Source: Isoetes taiwanensis (lineage: Eukaryota > Streptophyta > Lycopodiopsida > Isoetales > Isoetaceae). From it: DNA of 64,000 nt. Under the pieces are notes generated by a model, which did no database searches, was not told where the DNA came from, and saw nothing but the letters and a program-made list of their open reading frames with translations. Location: assembly GCA_021234155.1 (NCBI GenBank), contig JAJEKV010000086.1, positions 1,614,001-1,678,000 on the forward strand. Reading direction: 5' to 3'. The translations under genes and the position numbers were made by a program. Positions 30,867-42,453 of this stretch are shown here, in pieces; within the stretch, counting starts at the first letter, position 1; the number at the start of each line of letters is the position of its first letter.

Positions 30867-33006
30867 ATGGCCTGATCTATATCCCCTCCTCGACTGCCAA
30901 TTATACTTGGTCAAATAAGCAAAAAGATAAAGCTAGAGTCTACTGTACTTTGGACAGATTTTATGTTTCCAATCCTTCCACTTCCATCTGGGATAACAGT
31001 TATGTCTCTAGTGATGAAGGAACTTCTATTTCTGATCATCAACCTCAGTTTCTGCATACTTCTCATGTCACCAGAATTCAAAGGCAAGGAAGTACCCCTT
31101 TTAAGTTCAATACATCTCTCCTGAATAATGAGAACTTCTGCTCTCAGTTTTCTGCCTTTTATGAGGATCTCTCTGTCAGAAATATAGGTATGCATCAGGA
31201 AAATCAGTTCTATTCTAAAATCAAAGCTATTAAATCTTGGATCAAGAAATGGTCTAAAGATAGGCATCTTCAGTGTGAAGAGGAAAAGAATCAACTTCTC
31301 ATGCTCATGAAGGAAATCAGATCTTTACTTCAGCAAGATCCAACTAATTTAAACCTGCAAATTGGTGAGGAAGTTCTGGAAAGGAAGATTAGAAACATTG
31401 AGGAGATGGAGGCTAAAGGATCGGCCATCAGATGTAAAATCAAATACTCTAACCAAATGGATTCTGGCAGCTCAAAGTTTTTCTTCAGGGTAGCTAAAAG
31501 TAGGGTGCTCAGAAACTCTATAACAGAAGTTGAGGATGATAGTGGGAATAAATATTCTTCTCACTCTGACATCTCTTCTTTCTTCAGAGACAAATATACG
31601 GATATTTTTATGAGCAAGCCTATTCCTTTCAATGACGTGCCAAGGCAACTGAATTTAAAAATCTGGTCAATGATATCCTGCCTGCTGCTCCTGAAGTGAT
31701 GAATGCTACTATAAGTGATCCTCCTTCTCAGATTGAGATCCTAACTACCCTTTCTTCTTTCAGTAAGGGAAAATCTCCTGGTCCTGATGGGCTGCCAGCT
31801 GAATTTTATGTTAAGTTCTGGGATATCCTTAAAGATGATATTACTTCCATGATTCATGACTTCTGGAATAATGACTACCTTCAGACTTCTATTGCTAGTG
31901 GTTTCATAGCTTTGATCCCAAAAGTTGATCATCCAAATAAGCTTCAAGATTGGAGACCTATCTCTCTCACTAATACTTCCTATAAGCTTTGTGCCAAGAT
32001 TATTGCTCTCAGAATCAATAGCTATCTTCAAAGGAATATCAGTCCCAATCAGTCAGCTTTCCTACCTAAGAGATACATTCTTGATAATTATGTGGCAGCT
32101 ATGGAGGGCTTACATTGGAACAAAATTTCAAATCAGAATTGCATTCTTTTAAAACTGGATTTCAAGAGAGCCTTTGACTCGGTCAGATGGGATTTTCTTG
32201 AATTTGCCATGGTCAAGCTTGGTTTTCATCCCAAGCTCATTAATCTCATCCTTGGGCTTAATCTTAGATCCAAGTCAGCTGTGCTTATAAATGGTGTGCC
32301 CTCTGGTTTTTTCTCTCTATCCTGTGGAGTTAGACAAGGATGTCCTCTTGCTCCTTACCTATTTCTAGTTGCAGCTGATTTGCTCACAAAAGTCATCACC
32401 TATTATCAGGAAAATGGCCTGATTAAAGGACTTAAACTCCCTAACTCAGATGAGTATCTTACCATGCTTCAATATGCTGATGACACTTTCTCCTTCCTTG
32501 AAGCTGATTTGGCAAATATTGACTGTTTCCTTAAAGTCATATATCAATTCTCAGCTGCTTCTGGTATTTATCTCAATGTCAATAAGAGCTTAATTATTGG
32601 TGATCTTCCTCATCAGCAGGTTCTTGATATTAATGTTCTCCCTGTGGGTCAAGCCACTAAGCTTTTAGGAATGCCTCTATCTATAAATCAGAGCTTGAAA
32701 GGGCTTTGGGATCCTATTCTTCAAAGAATTAAAAAAAAGCTGAATAACTACAGAAATTATCTCACCCTAGCTGGTAGAACTATCATTGCAAACTCTGTTC
32801 TTGCTAGCTCTCATGTCTACTTTTCTACTGCTCTTATTGCTCCTAAGTGTATTTATCTCGAGGTCCAAAAAATAATCAGAAACTTTATTTGGAAAGGCAG
32901 TCACTTGATCAACTGGAATTCTATCTGCAAGACTAAAATAGCAGGTGGTCTTGGCTGTAAGGACCTTTTTCTTCAAGCCCAATCTCTTGCAGGTAAATTT
33001 ATTTGA
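30867..33006 (+). pseudogene. LINE ORF2, endonuclease end and reverse transcriptase
   Basis: Resumes the endonuclease in frame, with SDHQP near 31035, then a linker and the L1 reverse transcriptase. There is a frame change near 31690. RT blocks visible are GKSPGPDGLPAEF (about 31768), WRPISL (about 31953), KLDFKRAFDSVRWDFL (about 32152), GVRQGCPLAP (about 32326) and the catalytic YADD at 32473-32484. The RT core is intact at all motifs checked, so this LINE decayed only modestly. A stop at about 33004 ends the open stretch where the homologous protein would continue. Confidence 0.93.
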
Positions 33007-34099
33007 AGAGCCATTTATGAGAGCCAATCTCCTGCATACTGGATCAATCTTAGTCATCCTTCTGGTCATCCATCTGTTCATCATCTGTTACCAAACTCAG
33101 CCTTTACTCATTTGAAATCTGCTCCTAATATCTCTCCTTTGATGAATAATCTGATTAAGGCTTGGAATTCCATTTCTCCCCACTTTCAATTCATCTCATC
33201 AGATCATTTGCACTCTGATATGCCTATTTTCTGGAATCCTATCTTAGTTAATCATAATTCCAATGTTCTGGCAATCAAACACCCTAGGATTTGCAAGAAA
33301 TAGCATGATGCTGGTCTGTATTACATAAGAGATCTTTTCAATGGATGTAGACTGATTTCTTGGACTGCTCTTAAAAATATCATCAAAGGTACCTCATCTG
33401 ACAGGAAAGTCTATCTCCTTATCAAGCCTTTTTTGACAAATCTTTCTCCTAACTCAGGAAAAGGTGATTGGTCTCTGAATGGCAAGTTTGATCCCATGAT
33501 CCTATTAATATCAAGGCAATGACCAAATGGGGTATTAATCATACTCAGCTAAAAGATAGAACGTCTGGGACTCTTACTGCTCTCCCAAAATTTCCTACTG
33601 TATATGGCTTATTGCAAATGGCAGCTTAAGTAACTTACAATCCCTTTCTAAAAAGTATCCTAATATTATGCCAGACTGCCCTTTGGGATGCAATGATATT
33701 GAAGATATGTCTCACATTTTCAGCTGCACTAAATTGAATAGTTTTTGGAATTAGATTGCTGGAAAATTTGGGATTCATTATGATGGAAATTTGCTTTCCT
33801 TGATCCAAAATGATGACACTTTTAATAATACAGTTATTTTCATTGCCCTTTGGAATATCTGGAAGGTTAGGAATCGTGTTTTGTATGGGAAGAAAAGACC
33901 TTCAGTTTTCTGGATTAAGATGAATTTCCAATTTGACTTTGAAACTATTGCTACTGCTCATAAAAATAAAGTTGGAACTAATCATGACAGGAAATGGGAG
34001 CTTTATGGAGCTTACAGGGGATTTTACAATTTATTTGCTTCCAATTTAAATGTTGTGGATTCTAATGTTTTGCTTTCTGATGAAACTAGAATATCTTGA
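33007..34099 (+). pseudogene. LINE ORF2, C-terminal region with zf-RVT motif
   Basis: Degraded continuation of ORF2 with several stops and frame changes (near 33004, 33300, 33500, 33620 and 33752). The zinc-binding motif typical of plant L1 C-termini is present as CPLGC...HIFSC at about 33676-33726. The C-terminal frame 33791-34099 contains the conserved IALWNIWKVRNRVLY. It would help RNA binding and target-primed reverse transcription. Confidence 0.82.
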
Positions 34100-34556
34100 T
34101 TTCCTGCGTGGGGAGGGAGCAAGGAAATTCGATGACAGCTCGCCATTCAGCCAGCACTCAATGAATCCAGTCATGAAAAATGATCTAGCAACATCTATGG
34201 AGTCTTTTCTTATGAAAAGGGGACGCATGAGATATCTGAAAGAAAGTGAAGACCTTTGGGCATCTATGTTCTGCAGGGAAGTGGTTCAGATCCACTGCCT
34301 TTGGGCTTTCTTGGCCAACCATCATTTTATTCTCACTGAAAGGCAGCTGACAAGATACAGAACCATGTACTACAATCATAAACTTCTAGCTGATCTGTAT
34401 GGCTCCTTGCTGATATTACTGGAGGACAGAGATAAATTCAGGCTCTTTTTCACCAATAATTGGGGCCCGAACCAATACTTCTTTGGATCCACTGACCCCT
34501 TTAATGCCTACTTCAATGATTTCTTCTTCATTGATCATGGAATCCCTCTTCCATAG
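34050..34556 (+). CDS. Small open frame at the LINE 3' end, unknown function
   Basis: A 168-codon frame overlapping the end of ORF2 in another frame. It has a helical, charged and aromatic-rich sequence (about 34090-34500) and is uninterrupted to 34556. I know no family. It could be a frameshifted extension of ORF2 or an extra ORF. A 5'-truncated L1 at 55045-55710 also carries an open, helical frame just before its 3' end, so a coding C-terminal extension in this LINE group is possible. Confidence 0.4.
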   Translation: MLWILMFCFLMKLEYLDFLRGEGARKFDDSSPFSQHSMNPVMKNDLATSMESFLMKRGRMRYLKESEDLWASMFCREVVQIHCLWAFLANHHFILTERQLTRYRTMYYNHKLLADLYGSLLILLEDRDKFRLFFTNNWGPNQYFFGSTDPFNAYFNDFFFIDHGIPLP

Positions 34557-34926
34557 CCATCTACCAATCACATTCTTGCTCTTGTCTAATCTTGATCTAT
34601 TTATGTTTCGGGAAGGATTGCCTTTTTGCAGGTTTTTGCAGTTCAAACTGAGAGTTACCTCCCTCAACAACTGAATTCAGACTTCTTGGATCTGTTCACA
34701 CCGAGGATCATTTTCTTACTGGCTTATTAGCATTTTGCTACTTTTCCTGCGGATACTTTGTTAAGGCTTGTTATTCTAGAGCTCATATTGATAATATGAT
34801 GCTCTTAAATGTTCTGTTACTTTTTCATGTGCTTCCTTATAAAGCACAAACATGCTATGTACCTGAGATTTTATAATTAATGGTAAAACTGACTCTTGCT
34901 ATCAAAAAAAAAATAATAAAAAAAAA
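34557..34926 (+). other. LINE 3' UTR and A-rich tail
   Basis: Non-coding. It ends in a 27-bp A-rich stretch interrupted by TAATA (34900-34926), which marks the LINE 3' terminus next to LTR sequence. Confidence 0.75.
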
Positions 34927-35210
34927 TTACCCCTTTTAGCATGTGGGATAATTGGTGTGGCCCACTTGCCTTTATTAAGTGGCATAAAGTGTCCACATGG
35001 AAAAATGTGCATCTAGATAAATGTGCACATTGATAAATGTGCACATTGATAAATGTGCACATTAATAAATGCACACACCTTGCAAGTTGCCCCTCTAGGG
35101 GCTACCCGCTTGGCTACACGTCGGCGTACACGTCAGTCGGGGTGGCGTGTACGCGTGACGAGGCAGTACAGTATACGTCCTGGGACCGTATACTGTGCTG
35201 GAACGTCACA
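34927..35210 (-). repeat. Proximal part of the 3' LTR of the second gypsy element
   Basis: Minus-strand LTR start, TGTGACGTTCCAGC at 35210, directly after a purine tract. The first 284 bp are here and the rest continues at 8966 beyond the LINE. It closely matches 59661-59940 on the plus strand. It contains GTATACGGTCC...GGACGTATAC palindromes and four AATGTGCACATT-type repeats (35000-35065). Confidence 0.87.
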
Positions 35211-35223
35211 TTCTCCCCACCTT
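35211..35223 (-). promoter_or_regulatory. Polypurine tract of the second gypsy element
   Basis: Minus strand AAGGTGGGGAGAA immediately before the LTR start TGTGACG, the usual plus-strand primer site of Ty3/gypsy elements. Confidence 0.82.
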
Positions 35224-36092
35224 GAAATGATGCTGTCCGCAGCATCGTGGGTCTCCCCACCCTGGGATCTTCTTAACCTGCAACCAACTTAATGCATACA
35301 ATATACTACTATAATACTTACACATTTATTAAGATTACCTTAAGGTAATATTTTTAGAACATTATTACGCCATTACCTTATGAAATAACTTATCAATTCG
35401 TAACGTCATTAAAACAAGTTACTCAATAGTTTCACTTATCACAACATTTTAGTTTATCAAAATTTTAACATTTCATATACACTTATCCTTCGAGGTACTC
35501 TTCATTCCTTGCAACACATTCCAACAAAATTTGTGTTGCAAGTCTTCGTAGCTCGACCTCCTTGCCCTCCAGAACGCTCTATTGGCCTGCAGGTCGACAC
35601 TACGTTAGTACCATTTTAATTATTAATAAATTTGGTTATAAGGGAACCACCCCATCTATCTACATGGATGCATGGCTAATCTTCCGGCGTAGGAAGAGGA
35701 TGCTTCTTCCATCGTGGCCGTGGAGACAGCGCCCTATAATGCCTATATGGCGCTCATGCCTACACCTTTAGTTGCCTAGCGTGGAGGATAGAGTCCTTCC
35801 CGTATATGGGGTGCGAAGGATAGGGTCCTCCCCGTAGGCATTGACTAGAGGTGCTTTTCCTATCATGCATTCCTGAATGACCTCTTATCCCTCGAGGTCG
35901 TCTACTTCCGTGGGACAGAAGTAGACTTTCTAATCTATCTTTCCACTCATCCAAGCGGAACCGCGGTCATGCCCACATGACATTACACCACGTCCTACAG
36001 ATCACCATAGTGGTCTCATCATCGGTAACAACGCATGCAACCCATACCTAGCATAGGTTGCATGCGTAGATTAATTTTAACTATACAAGACA
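35224..36092 (-). other. Non-coding spacer between pol and 3' LTR of the second gypsy
   Basis: No gene. AT-rich at 35290-35480; a short repeat containing GGATAG(A/G)GTCCT(T/C)CCCGTA occurs twice (35785-35845). Confidence 0.5.
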
Positions 36093-37043
36093 TTAATCTA
36101 CACAAATTGACATGCCTGAGCCGATTTCTTCGGAGATGACCTTGCCGTCCCATTGCTCCATAAACTGTGGGTACTGCTTTATTAGATCCTTCTTAAGTAC
36201 CCATGTCGCGTCTTCCACCGGCAAGTGTTTCCACTTGACCAAGTATTGGAGAAACTCTGATCTCCTTGTTTTCTTGAAGGCTTTATCAAGGATCAATTCT
36301 GAAACTATTTTCAGCTGCTCTTCTATCATTTCCAACAACGTTGAAGTGTCCAAAACTTCGTCTGGATTAGGAGTATGCTTCTTCAACAAACTCACGTGGA
36401 AGACTTTATGAATCTTTAGGTGTGCTGGCAAGTCTAACTTGTAGGATTGGTTACCTACTCTTTGGACTATTCTGAAGGGTCCAACCCACCTTGGAGCAAG
36501 CTTCTTACAATTTCCGATGCGGAGCTTCGCCTGCTTCACTTTGATCTTGAGCCATACGTCATCGCCAACTTGGAACTCTCTGACTGTCTGATGTTTGTCG
36601 GCGATGCTCTTTTGTCGACTCCTTGATGCAAGAAGATATCCTCGAACCTCTTCCACCAGCTGTTGCATGTCGGCCAACATTTGTTGTGAAACCTCTACCT
36701 TTGACACGGGATTGTGCCAAGTGTCTGGAGTTAGGCATTGGTAGCCGTAGTTGATCATAAACGGTGACATTTGGGATGATTCCTGCTTGGTGCTATTATA
36801 CGCAAAGTCCACCAAGTGAATAAATTCTTCCCACATACCTTGCTTGTTCCAGACATAGTTTCGTAGCATATCCTCCAAAATTCTGTTGGTCCGCTCCGTT
36901 TGCCCATCCGTCTGAGGATGATAGGCCGTGCTCATGGATAGCTTCGTCTAAATCGTTGCAAAGAGGTCCTGCCAAAAGGCACTGATGAACTTTGGATCTC
37001 TGTCGGAGATGATCTCCCTTGGCATGCCATGGAGCCTGAAGAT
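36093..37043 (-). pseudogene. Second gypsy: integrase C-terminal part with chromodomain
   Basis: Minus-strand pol of a chromovirus. 37043-36940 carries SDRDPKF (second catalytic Asp). A stop near 36950 is followed by an open frame 36935-36093 with HPQTDGQTE (catalytic Glu), the GPF region (WVGPFRIV, about 36500) and a C-terminal chromodomain (FLQYLVKWKHLPVEDATWV, about 36250-36195), which directs insertion to chromatin in this group. Its upstream part lies beyond 41689 because an LTR element inserted at 37044. Confidence 0.92.
37039..37043. repeat. Left target site duplication AAGAT of the 4.6-kb LTR element
   Basis: AAGAT here and at 41689-41693 flank the two LTRs exactly, as a 5-bp integrase-made duplication. 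Confidence 0.88.
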
Positions 37044-37486
37044 TGTTGATGTTTGGGGTGGGATCACCTTGCAGCAGCAGTCCATGACTGCCGGATGCCA
37101 CAAGGCTGCCACAAATGCTCATGAATCAACAAAAGAAGATGGGAAGAAACTCCAAGAACAAGAACAAAGCAAAGAATGAACAAAACTGAATCATATTGAT
37201 GCTCCAAAAAGAGGTGCTCCAAAATGTGAGCAAAAACCTAAACAATGAGAGGAAATGCTCTCTCTAAATAGTAGAGCAAAACCCTAACCCTAACTGACAT
37301 CTCACCTTCCACAGATCTAGGCTAAATCTGGGCCATAGATTGTGGGGTCCAATATGACAAATACATGTGGCCTATGCCACCTACCACATATGTGGGCTAA
37401 ATCTGGACCCTAGATCAAGTGGTCCAATGTGATAAATACATGTGGCCTATGCCACTCATACATATGTTTAGCCCAAAGGGCTAACA
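37044..37486 (-). repeat. 3' LTR of the 4.6-kb element
   Basis: 443 bp, TGTT...AACA termini, nearly identical to 41250-41688. The main difference is extra sequence around 37064-37090. A (CCCTAA)-like CCCTAACCCTAA lies at 37273-37284. Confidence 0.93.
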
Positions 37487-37816
37487 CTCCCCCCCACCAC
37501 ACCAAACTATGTAGAACCTTTATAACAGCAGGTTAAACATTTACAACAGTGTCCAAAGTGAGGGGAAATAATGAGAATGTCGCCGAAGTCTTGACCCAAA
37601 AATGCCAATGTCGATGAAGTACCAAAATCATGAGAGGTTGAGAAGGTTGTCACCACTTCTCTTGAGCTTGCCACGAGCTCCTTTAAATCCATAGAAGTCG
37701 AATCTGATGTTGAGAAGGCTGTCACCACTTCTCGTAGAGCTTGCCACTAGCTCCAAATACATGCGCCAATCAAAGTGTCTTGTAATGAGTTGAACAAAAT
37801 GAGGAAACAAAAATTG

Positions 37817-37985
37817 TTGAAGGGGCGGAAGGCCCTAAGTGATTGAAGGGGCGGAAGGCTCTAAGTCATCTTCACGCCATTTATGGAACTTGAATGAGTT
37901 TGAGCAGATAGTTGAACTTGAAGGAGTTGAAATTGAAGGGGCGGAAGGCCCTAAGTCATCTTCACGCCATTTGTTGAACTTGAAA
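37817..37985 (+). repeat. Two direct repeats GAAGGGGCGGAAGGC...TCTTCACGCCATTT
   Basis: Near-identical blocks of about 55 bp at 37836-37890 and 37935-37985, with a related one at 38520-38560, inside the non-autonomous LTR element. Confidence 0.7.
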
Positions 37986-38809
37986 GAGGCTCAACTGCCA
38001 TGTATTATGAACAGCCGAGATTGATTGAAAAGGTTGTCTCTCAAACGCCCTGCATTTGGGTCGATGAGGTAAGCTTGAATGTTGAGGAAAGATTGCTGAA
38101 AAAAGGCCTACACACGCCATAGGGCTGTGTGAGGTTTCTTGGTACAAGGGTGCATAGAAGATCTCCAAGAATGCGACAAAAGATGAGGCGTCCCCCAAAA
38201 TGTGCCAAAAATATGCTTCAAAGACTTCTTGCATGAAAAGAGGATTGAAAGTTGTGCTCGAAGTCATGCCGTGAGGGGCCGTGACAATTTTGATGAACTC
38301 ACGCCTTTAGGCCGTGAGTTTGTTGTGGAAAGAGAATGATGCTGCTGGAATTTTAGGTTGATGAAAGTTGCACCTCCAAAGGCATAATGCCTCAAAAATT
38401 GAAGAAGAGGTCAAAAAGTCACCATTAAACAAATCACGCCAAGGGGCCGTGATCGAGTTTGCATCCAAGTGCTGAAGAATGGCCTTAACATGCTGTTGGG
38501 CCATGTAAGGTGAAGGTACGAAAGGGGCGGAAGGTTGAATCATCTTCACGCCATTTGCTTATAAGCACGCCATGTATAGAATGTGATAGATGGTATAAAA
38601 AAACCCTCTTCAATAGTAGAAGAAGTGGAAAATACCAAGAATGTTGCCCATGTTGAATGGCCTAAGTGCCAAGTGTCGCCATAAAAGAATCGAGTCATTA
38701 AGATATGTGTGTTGAATGACAAGTGCCCCGCCTTTAGTGTGCGGACAATTAAAAATTTCATGCTCATCCCCCTTTTTTTTTTTTTCTAATGGTTGGGTGG
38801 GCCGCACGC

Positions 38810-39610
38810 GGAATTGGTGCCACGCCCATAAGGGGCCGTGGGCACTGAAGTTGACGTGGCCACATCGTGATGGGCCGTGGGGTTCTGAGGGCTGAAGGCC
38901 ACGCCGTGATGGCTGTGGGAGGGTCCACGCCGTGAGGGCCGTGGGGCTCTGATGCTGAGGGCACGCTGTGGGGGCCGTGGTTATGCCGTGGGGCCAAGGG
39001 CCATCGAAGTGGAGTGGATGCTTTCAGTGGATGGCACGCTGCCAGGAAAGGAGCACGCCGGAATGAATGTGGTCATCAATCTTAGGGGCCCATGCATATG
39101 CGGATTGACGGGGCCGTGGTGAGAGTCACGCTGAAGCTTTGTCGCCCTGAAGCTTGTTGCCGTGAGAGTTTCAGAAAGGTCGTGGAGACTTTTGTGAAGC
39201 CACGCCGTGAGTTTTGTAAGCCATAACAAGGCCGTGGGTCGCTGAAGTTCTGGAGGGATGGGCCACACCGTGATGGTTCGAAGGTCTGAGAAGCCACGCC
39301 ATGATGGCCGTGGGGTCTCTGCCGCTGTGATTGAAGAGATTGACCATGCCGTGATGGCCGTGGGTATTGTGAAGGTGTTGCAGACTCACGCCGTGATGGC
39401 CGTGGGCTGCTGTTGATGTCGATCAAAACTTGGAAGTTAGAAAAGATTTTGCAAAGATCCGTCATGCAATGAAGTGTGGCCCGTGATGGGCCGTGGACTG
39501 TGACGATCATAGATTCTGGGCCGTCGAAGGCCGTGGGTCGACCGTGGAAGGCCGTGAATAAAAAGTTTTCCACTGAGAGTCTCCACGCCGTGAGGGGCCG
39601 TGGTGTGATT
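38810..39610 (+). repeat. Array of CACGCCGTGANGGCCGTGG units
   Basis: Eleven or more imperfect units (for example near 38820, 38895, 38927, 38963, 39200, 39293, 39345, 39388, 39483, 39584) separated by 20-100 bp of unrelated sequence. Each contains the self-complementary CACG-GC-CGTG and a second CCGTGG. It is GC-rich against AT-rich surroundings. Confidence 0.8.
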
Positions 39611-41249
39611 TGCTTCTTTGTCGTGGAAGTTCTCAAGGCCTTCACATATGGTTGTCTGATAGTCTGCCAGAATGAACTGAAGAAACCCTTGCATACGATT
39701 AGTGCAGGGAGGTATGCATGCCAAAATGCAAGAGATTAGTCTGCTATGGACGAATCTGGCTGTGACTGAAAGACTTTGATTTCCACAGTTTTATGAAGGT
39801 CGATAAAGCACGGAGAGAGGTATGTGCCTGAATAGTTTGTATGCTTGCCGGATTTGTTGATGATGCCAATGAAGGGGATTTGTTGATGATGCCGAAAGGG
39901 CGCACGTGATGTTTGAAAGAAGCAGATGATCGACCAATGGTGTAACTCTGGAACTCTGCATCAAAGCCCTTTGTATTACAGTTGAAAAACAGAAACAGGG
40001 CCTATACCTCAAGAGAGTAGATGTGCAGCGAAGAAGAAATGTGTTTGGTGTAACCGTTGGGCCTCTGTTTCTTGCAGTTGGGCGAAGAAAAAAACTTGTG
40101 GAAGGATGCTCAGCCCTGCTTGTACTTTGAATGAAGAGACTAAACCTTGTTTTGGCAGATACCGTGTCAGGCAGAGCATAGAAGCTGAACAAAGTAAATG
40201 TGATGTGTTGCCTTGGCCGATAGACACAATGTACTGATTTTGACAAGAAACAGAGCAAGAAGAAGCTTCGTGAGGAAACCAGAGTGATTTTGCCTTTTTT
40301 GGACTATCTACAGTTTTAAGGCCAAATGTGGATGCTGCGACATAGTAAGATGGGCCTGAAGATAACATTTTCGAGCTCGAACAGTGGCAGAAGAGGGCTC
40401 AAAGACATAGCCCCCTTTTAGTCAAACGGCTATTGTTTGTGTGGGTTGCAAAGCTCTGCTTTGTGCAGGACCTGGGCAATATATGCAGGGAGATCTAGAG
40501 AGCCGGTGGGCTGCCCATTGGGCACAAGACAATAGATTGAGATTCTGCACAGATATAATGTCGTTGTGGCTTGCATTTGCAAAAGCAAGGCCATACCTGC
40601 GAAAACATTGTGTTGTTTGCTCTGCTTCTTTCGGCTTGTGGGCAAACAGGAGATATAAGAATTCCAAAAATATGTCGATGAAGAAGACAGATACCAAAGC
40701 GATGCAGGTCTAGAAAACTCTGTAAAGAACAGAGCTTCAAAGTCATGAAAAAAATATGGCCAAGTATACAAGGAGCGTGGGAGCTTTGGCATTCTGTTTG
40801 TGAACGATCTGCAACGTGTTTGTGCTGGAACGATGGACATATAATATAATAGAATATGGAAAAATATTTCGATGAAGAGCTAAGTGTTGAAGAAACCGAG
40901 CAAAATGGTGTTCGTCTGTAACTGGTGCCATTGAAACTCTGTGCAAAAACAGAGCCACAGAGCCTCAGCGAGAATCACATGTGGAAGAGCCGTTGATCCT
41001 CTTCCAGTGTTTCTTGCTTTTCCTAACAATAAGCAATGTTAAATAAGAGAAAGAAATGTACCACCTGCTGTCTTTACTCAAAAACCATTTTAGCCTCTTT
41101 CCAAAAGGAACGGTGGCCAAATATCAGAGATAAAAACCCCAAAAGGTGTCGATGTATAACCATTTTTTTTTTGCTGAAAAACTTTTGGAGATGCAAATGA
41201 AAACAAGAGATTGATCATGAGCGAAACAGACCCCGGCATGAGGCGCCAG
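39611..41249. other. Interior of the non-autonomous LTR element, no gene found
   Basis: No coding region recognised. Recurring short phrases (AACTCTG..CA.AAACAGAG, TATGTCGATGAAGA, CTGCCAGA) suggest divergent internal duplication. The candidate primer-binding site is at 41229-41248 on the minus strand. Confidence 0.5.
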
Positions 41250-41688
41250 TGTTGATGTTTGGGGTTCTTGGCATCACCTTGCAGCAGCACTGCCGGATGC
41301 CACAAGGCTGCCACAAATGCTCATGAATCAACAAAAGAAGATGGGAAGAAACTCCAAGAACAAGAACAAAGCAAAGAATGAACAAAACTGAATCATATTG
41401 ATGCTCCAAAAGGAGGTGCTCCAAAACGTGAGCAAAAACCTAAACAATGAGAGGAAATGCTCTCTCTAAATAGTAGAGCAAAACCCTAACCCTAACTGAC
41501 ATCTCACCTTCCACAGATCTAGGCTAAATCTGGGCCATAGATTGTGGGGTCCAATATGACAAATACATGTGGCCTATGCCACCTACCACATATGTGGGCT
41601 AAATCTGGACCCTAGATCAAGTGGTCCAATGTGATAAATACATGTGGCCTATGCCATTCATACATATGTTTAGCCCAAAGGGTTAACA
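41250..41688 (-). repeat. 5' LTR of the 4.6-kb element
   Basis: 439 bp, direct repeat of 37044-37486. Followed by target duplication AAGAT at 41689-41693. Confidence 0.93.
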
Positions 41689-42453
41689 AAGATTTCTTTG
41701 GTGAAGAGCTTCGTTGTATCCATAGCTATGTCCGTGGTCCTGCAAGGCACAAAATGTGCCATCTTCGACAACCTGTCGACCACGACCATCAAGGCACCCT
41801 TCCCTCTTACTGTCCTTGGAAGCCCTGTTATGAAGTCCATGCTGATGACCTCCCACTTAGCGTTCGGCACCGCTAATGGTTCCAATGCCCCTGGAATTCG
41901 AAGCTGCTCTGCCTTCGTCTGCTGGCATAGCTGACATTCCTTGATGTAGCGAGCTACCTGCTTCTTCATTCCTGGCCAATAATAGCTGCTGCGCACTTTG
42001 AAATATGTCTTCATAAATCCTGCGTGGCCAGCTATTGGGCTGTTGTGGGTGTCGTGGAGGATCAACTTCCTCACCCCTGATGATTCAGGCACGCACAACT
42101 TGTTCTTATGGTACAAGAGGTTACCTTCCTTCTTAAAATTTTTGAAGGTTTCCCTCTCCTTCTGTTCTTGCCTCCTTGCACAAGCTTGCCCATACTTCCT
42201 TGAAGTCCACATCTGTTGGCAAGGTTTCTTCAATCTTCCTCCCGAAGTCGCTGGAGAGCGTCGAAATTGCATTGCAATGCACTCTAGTTGTCAGAGGATG
42301 CCTTGAAAGCGCATCTGCTACCACATTGAGCTTCCCGGGCTTATAGACTATATCAAAGTCATACTCTTCGAGGAACTCCATCCACCTTCGCTGCCTCAGG
42401 TTAAGGTGTGGTTGTGTGAATACGTATTGGAGGCTCTGGTGATCTGTGTCCAA
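41689..42453 (-). pseudogene. Second gypsy: RNase H end and integrase N-terminal part
   Basis: Minus strand. 42453-42133 gives the RNase H end (DTDHQSLQY, VADALSRHP). A frameshift near 42150 leads to the integrase H2C2 zinc region (HDTHNSPIAGH...CQLCQQ, about 42055-41920) and the first catalytic Asp in SMDFITGLP (about 41845). The frame runs into the LTR element at 41689 and resumes at 37043. Confidence 0.92.

Larger units (their letters stand above)
8967..34926 (+). mobile_element. L1-type LINE, full span, containing two nested insertions
   Basis: The element inserted into a gypsy LTR (breakpoints 8966 and 34927). It has a roughly 650-bp 5' leader, ORF1 (9637-11042 plus 23228-24177), ORF2 (24193-24727 plus 30867-34099), a further small frame and an A-rich tail (34900-34926). 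Without its inserts it is about 7.6 kb. A 12.2-kb TIR transposon interrupts ORF1 and two Helitron2-like elements interrupt the endonuclease. In both places the LINE frame resumes exactly. No clear target duplication is visible at the LINE ends. Confidence 0.88.
37044..41688 (-). mobile_element. Non-autonomous LTR retrotransposon (LARD-like) without gag-pol
   Basis: Two direct repeats of about 440 bp, both TGTTGATG...TAACA, bound a 3.76-kb interior. Orientation is minus: a C-rich tract (37487-37500) is the complement of a polypurine tract, and the sequence after the other LTR (41249 downwards, minus) gives C then TGGCGCCTCATGCCGGGGTC, a plausible primer-binding site for a tRNA 3' end. The 5-bp duplication AAGAT flanks it. 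No gag, protease, RT or integrase was found. The interior is built of repeats with a few meaningless open frames. It sits in the second gypsy integrase. Confidence 0.92.

Noticed and set aside
37840-40840. Open frames inside the 4.6-kb LTR element as captured genes
   Set aside because: They overlap in all frames, follow repeat units and show no recognisable protein domain.
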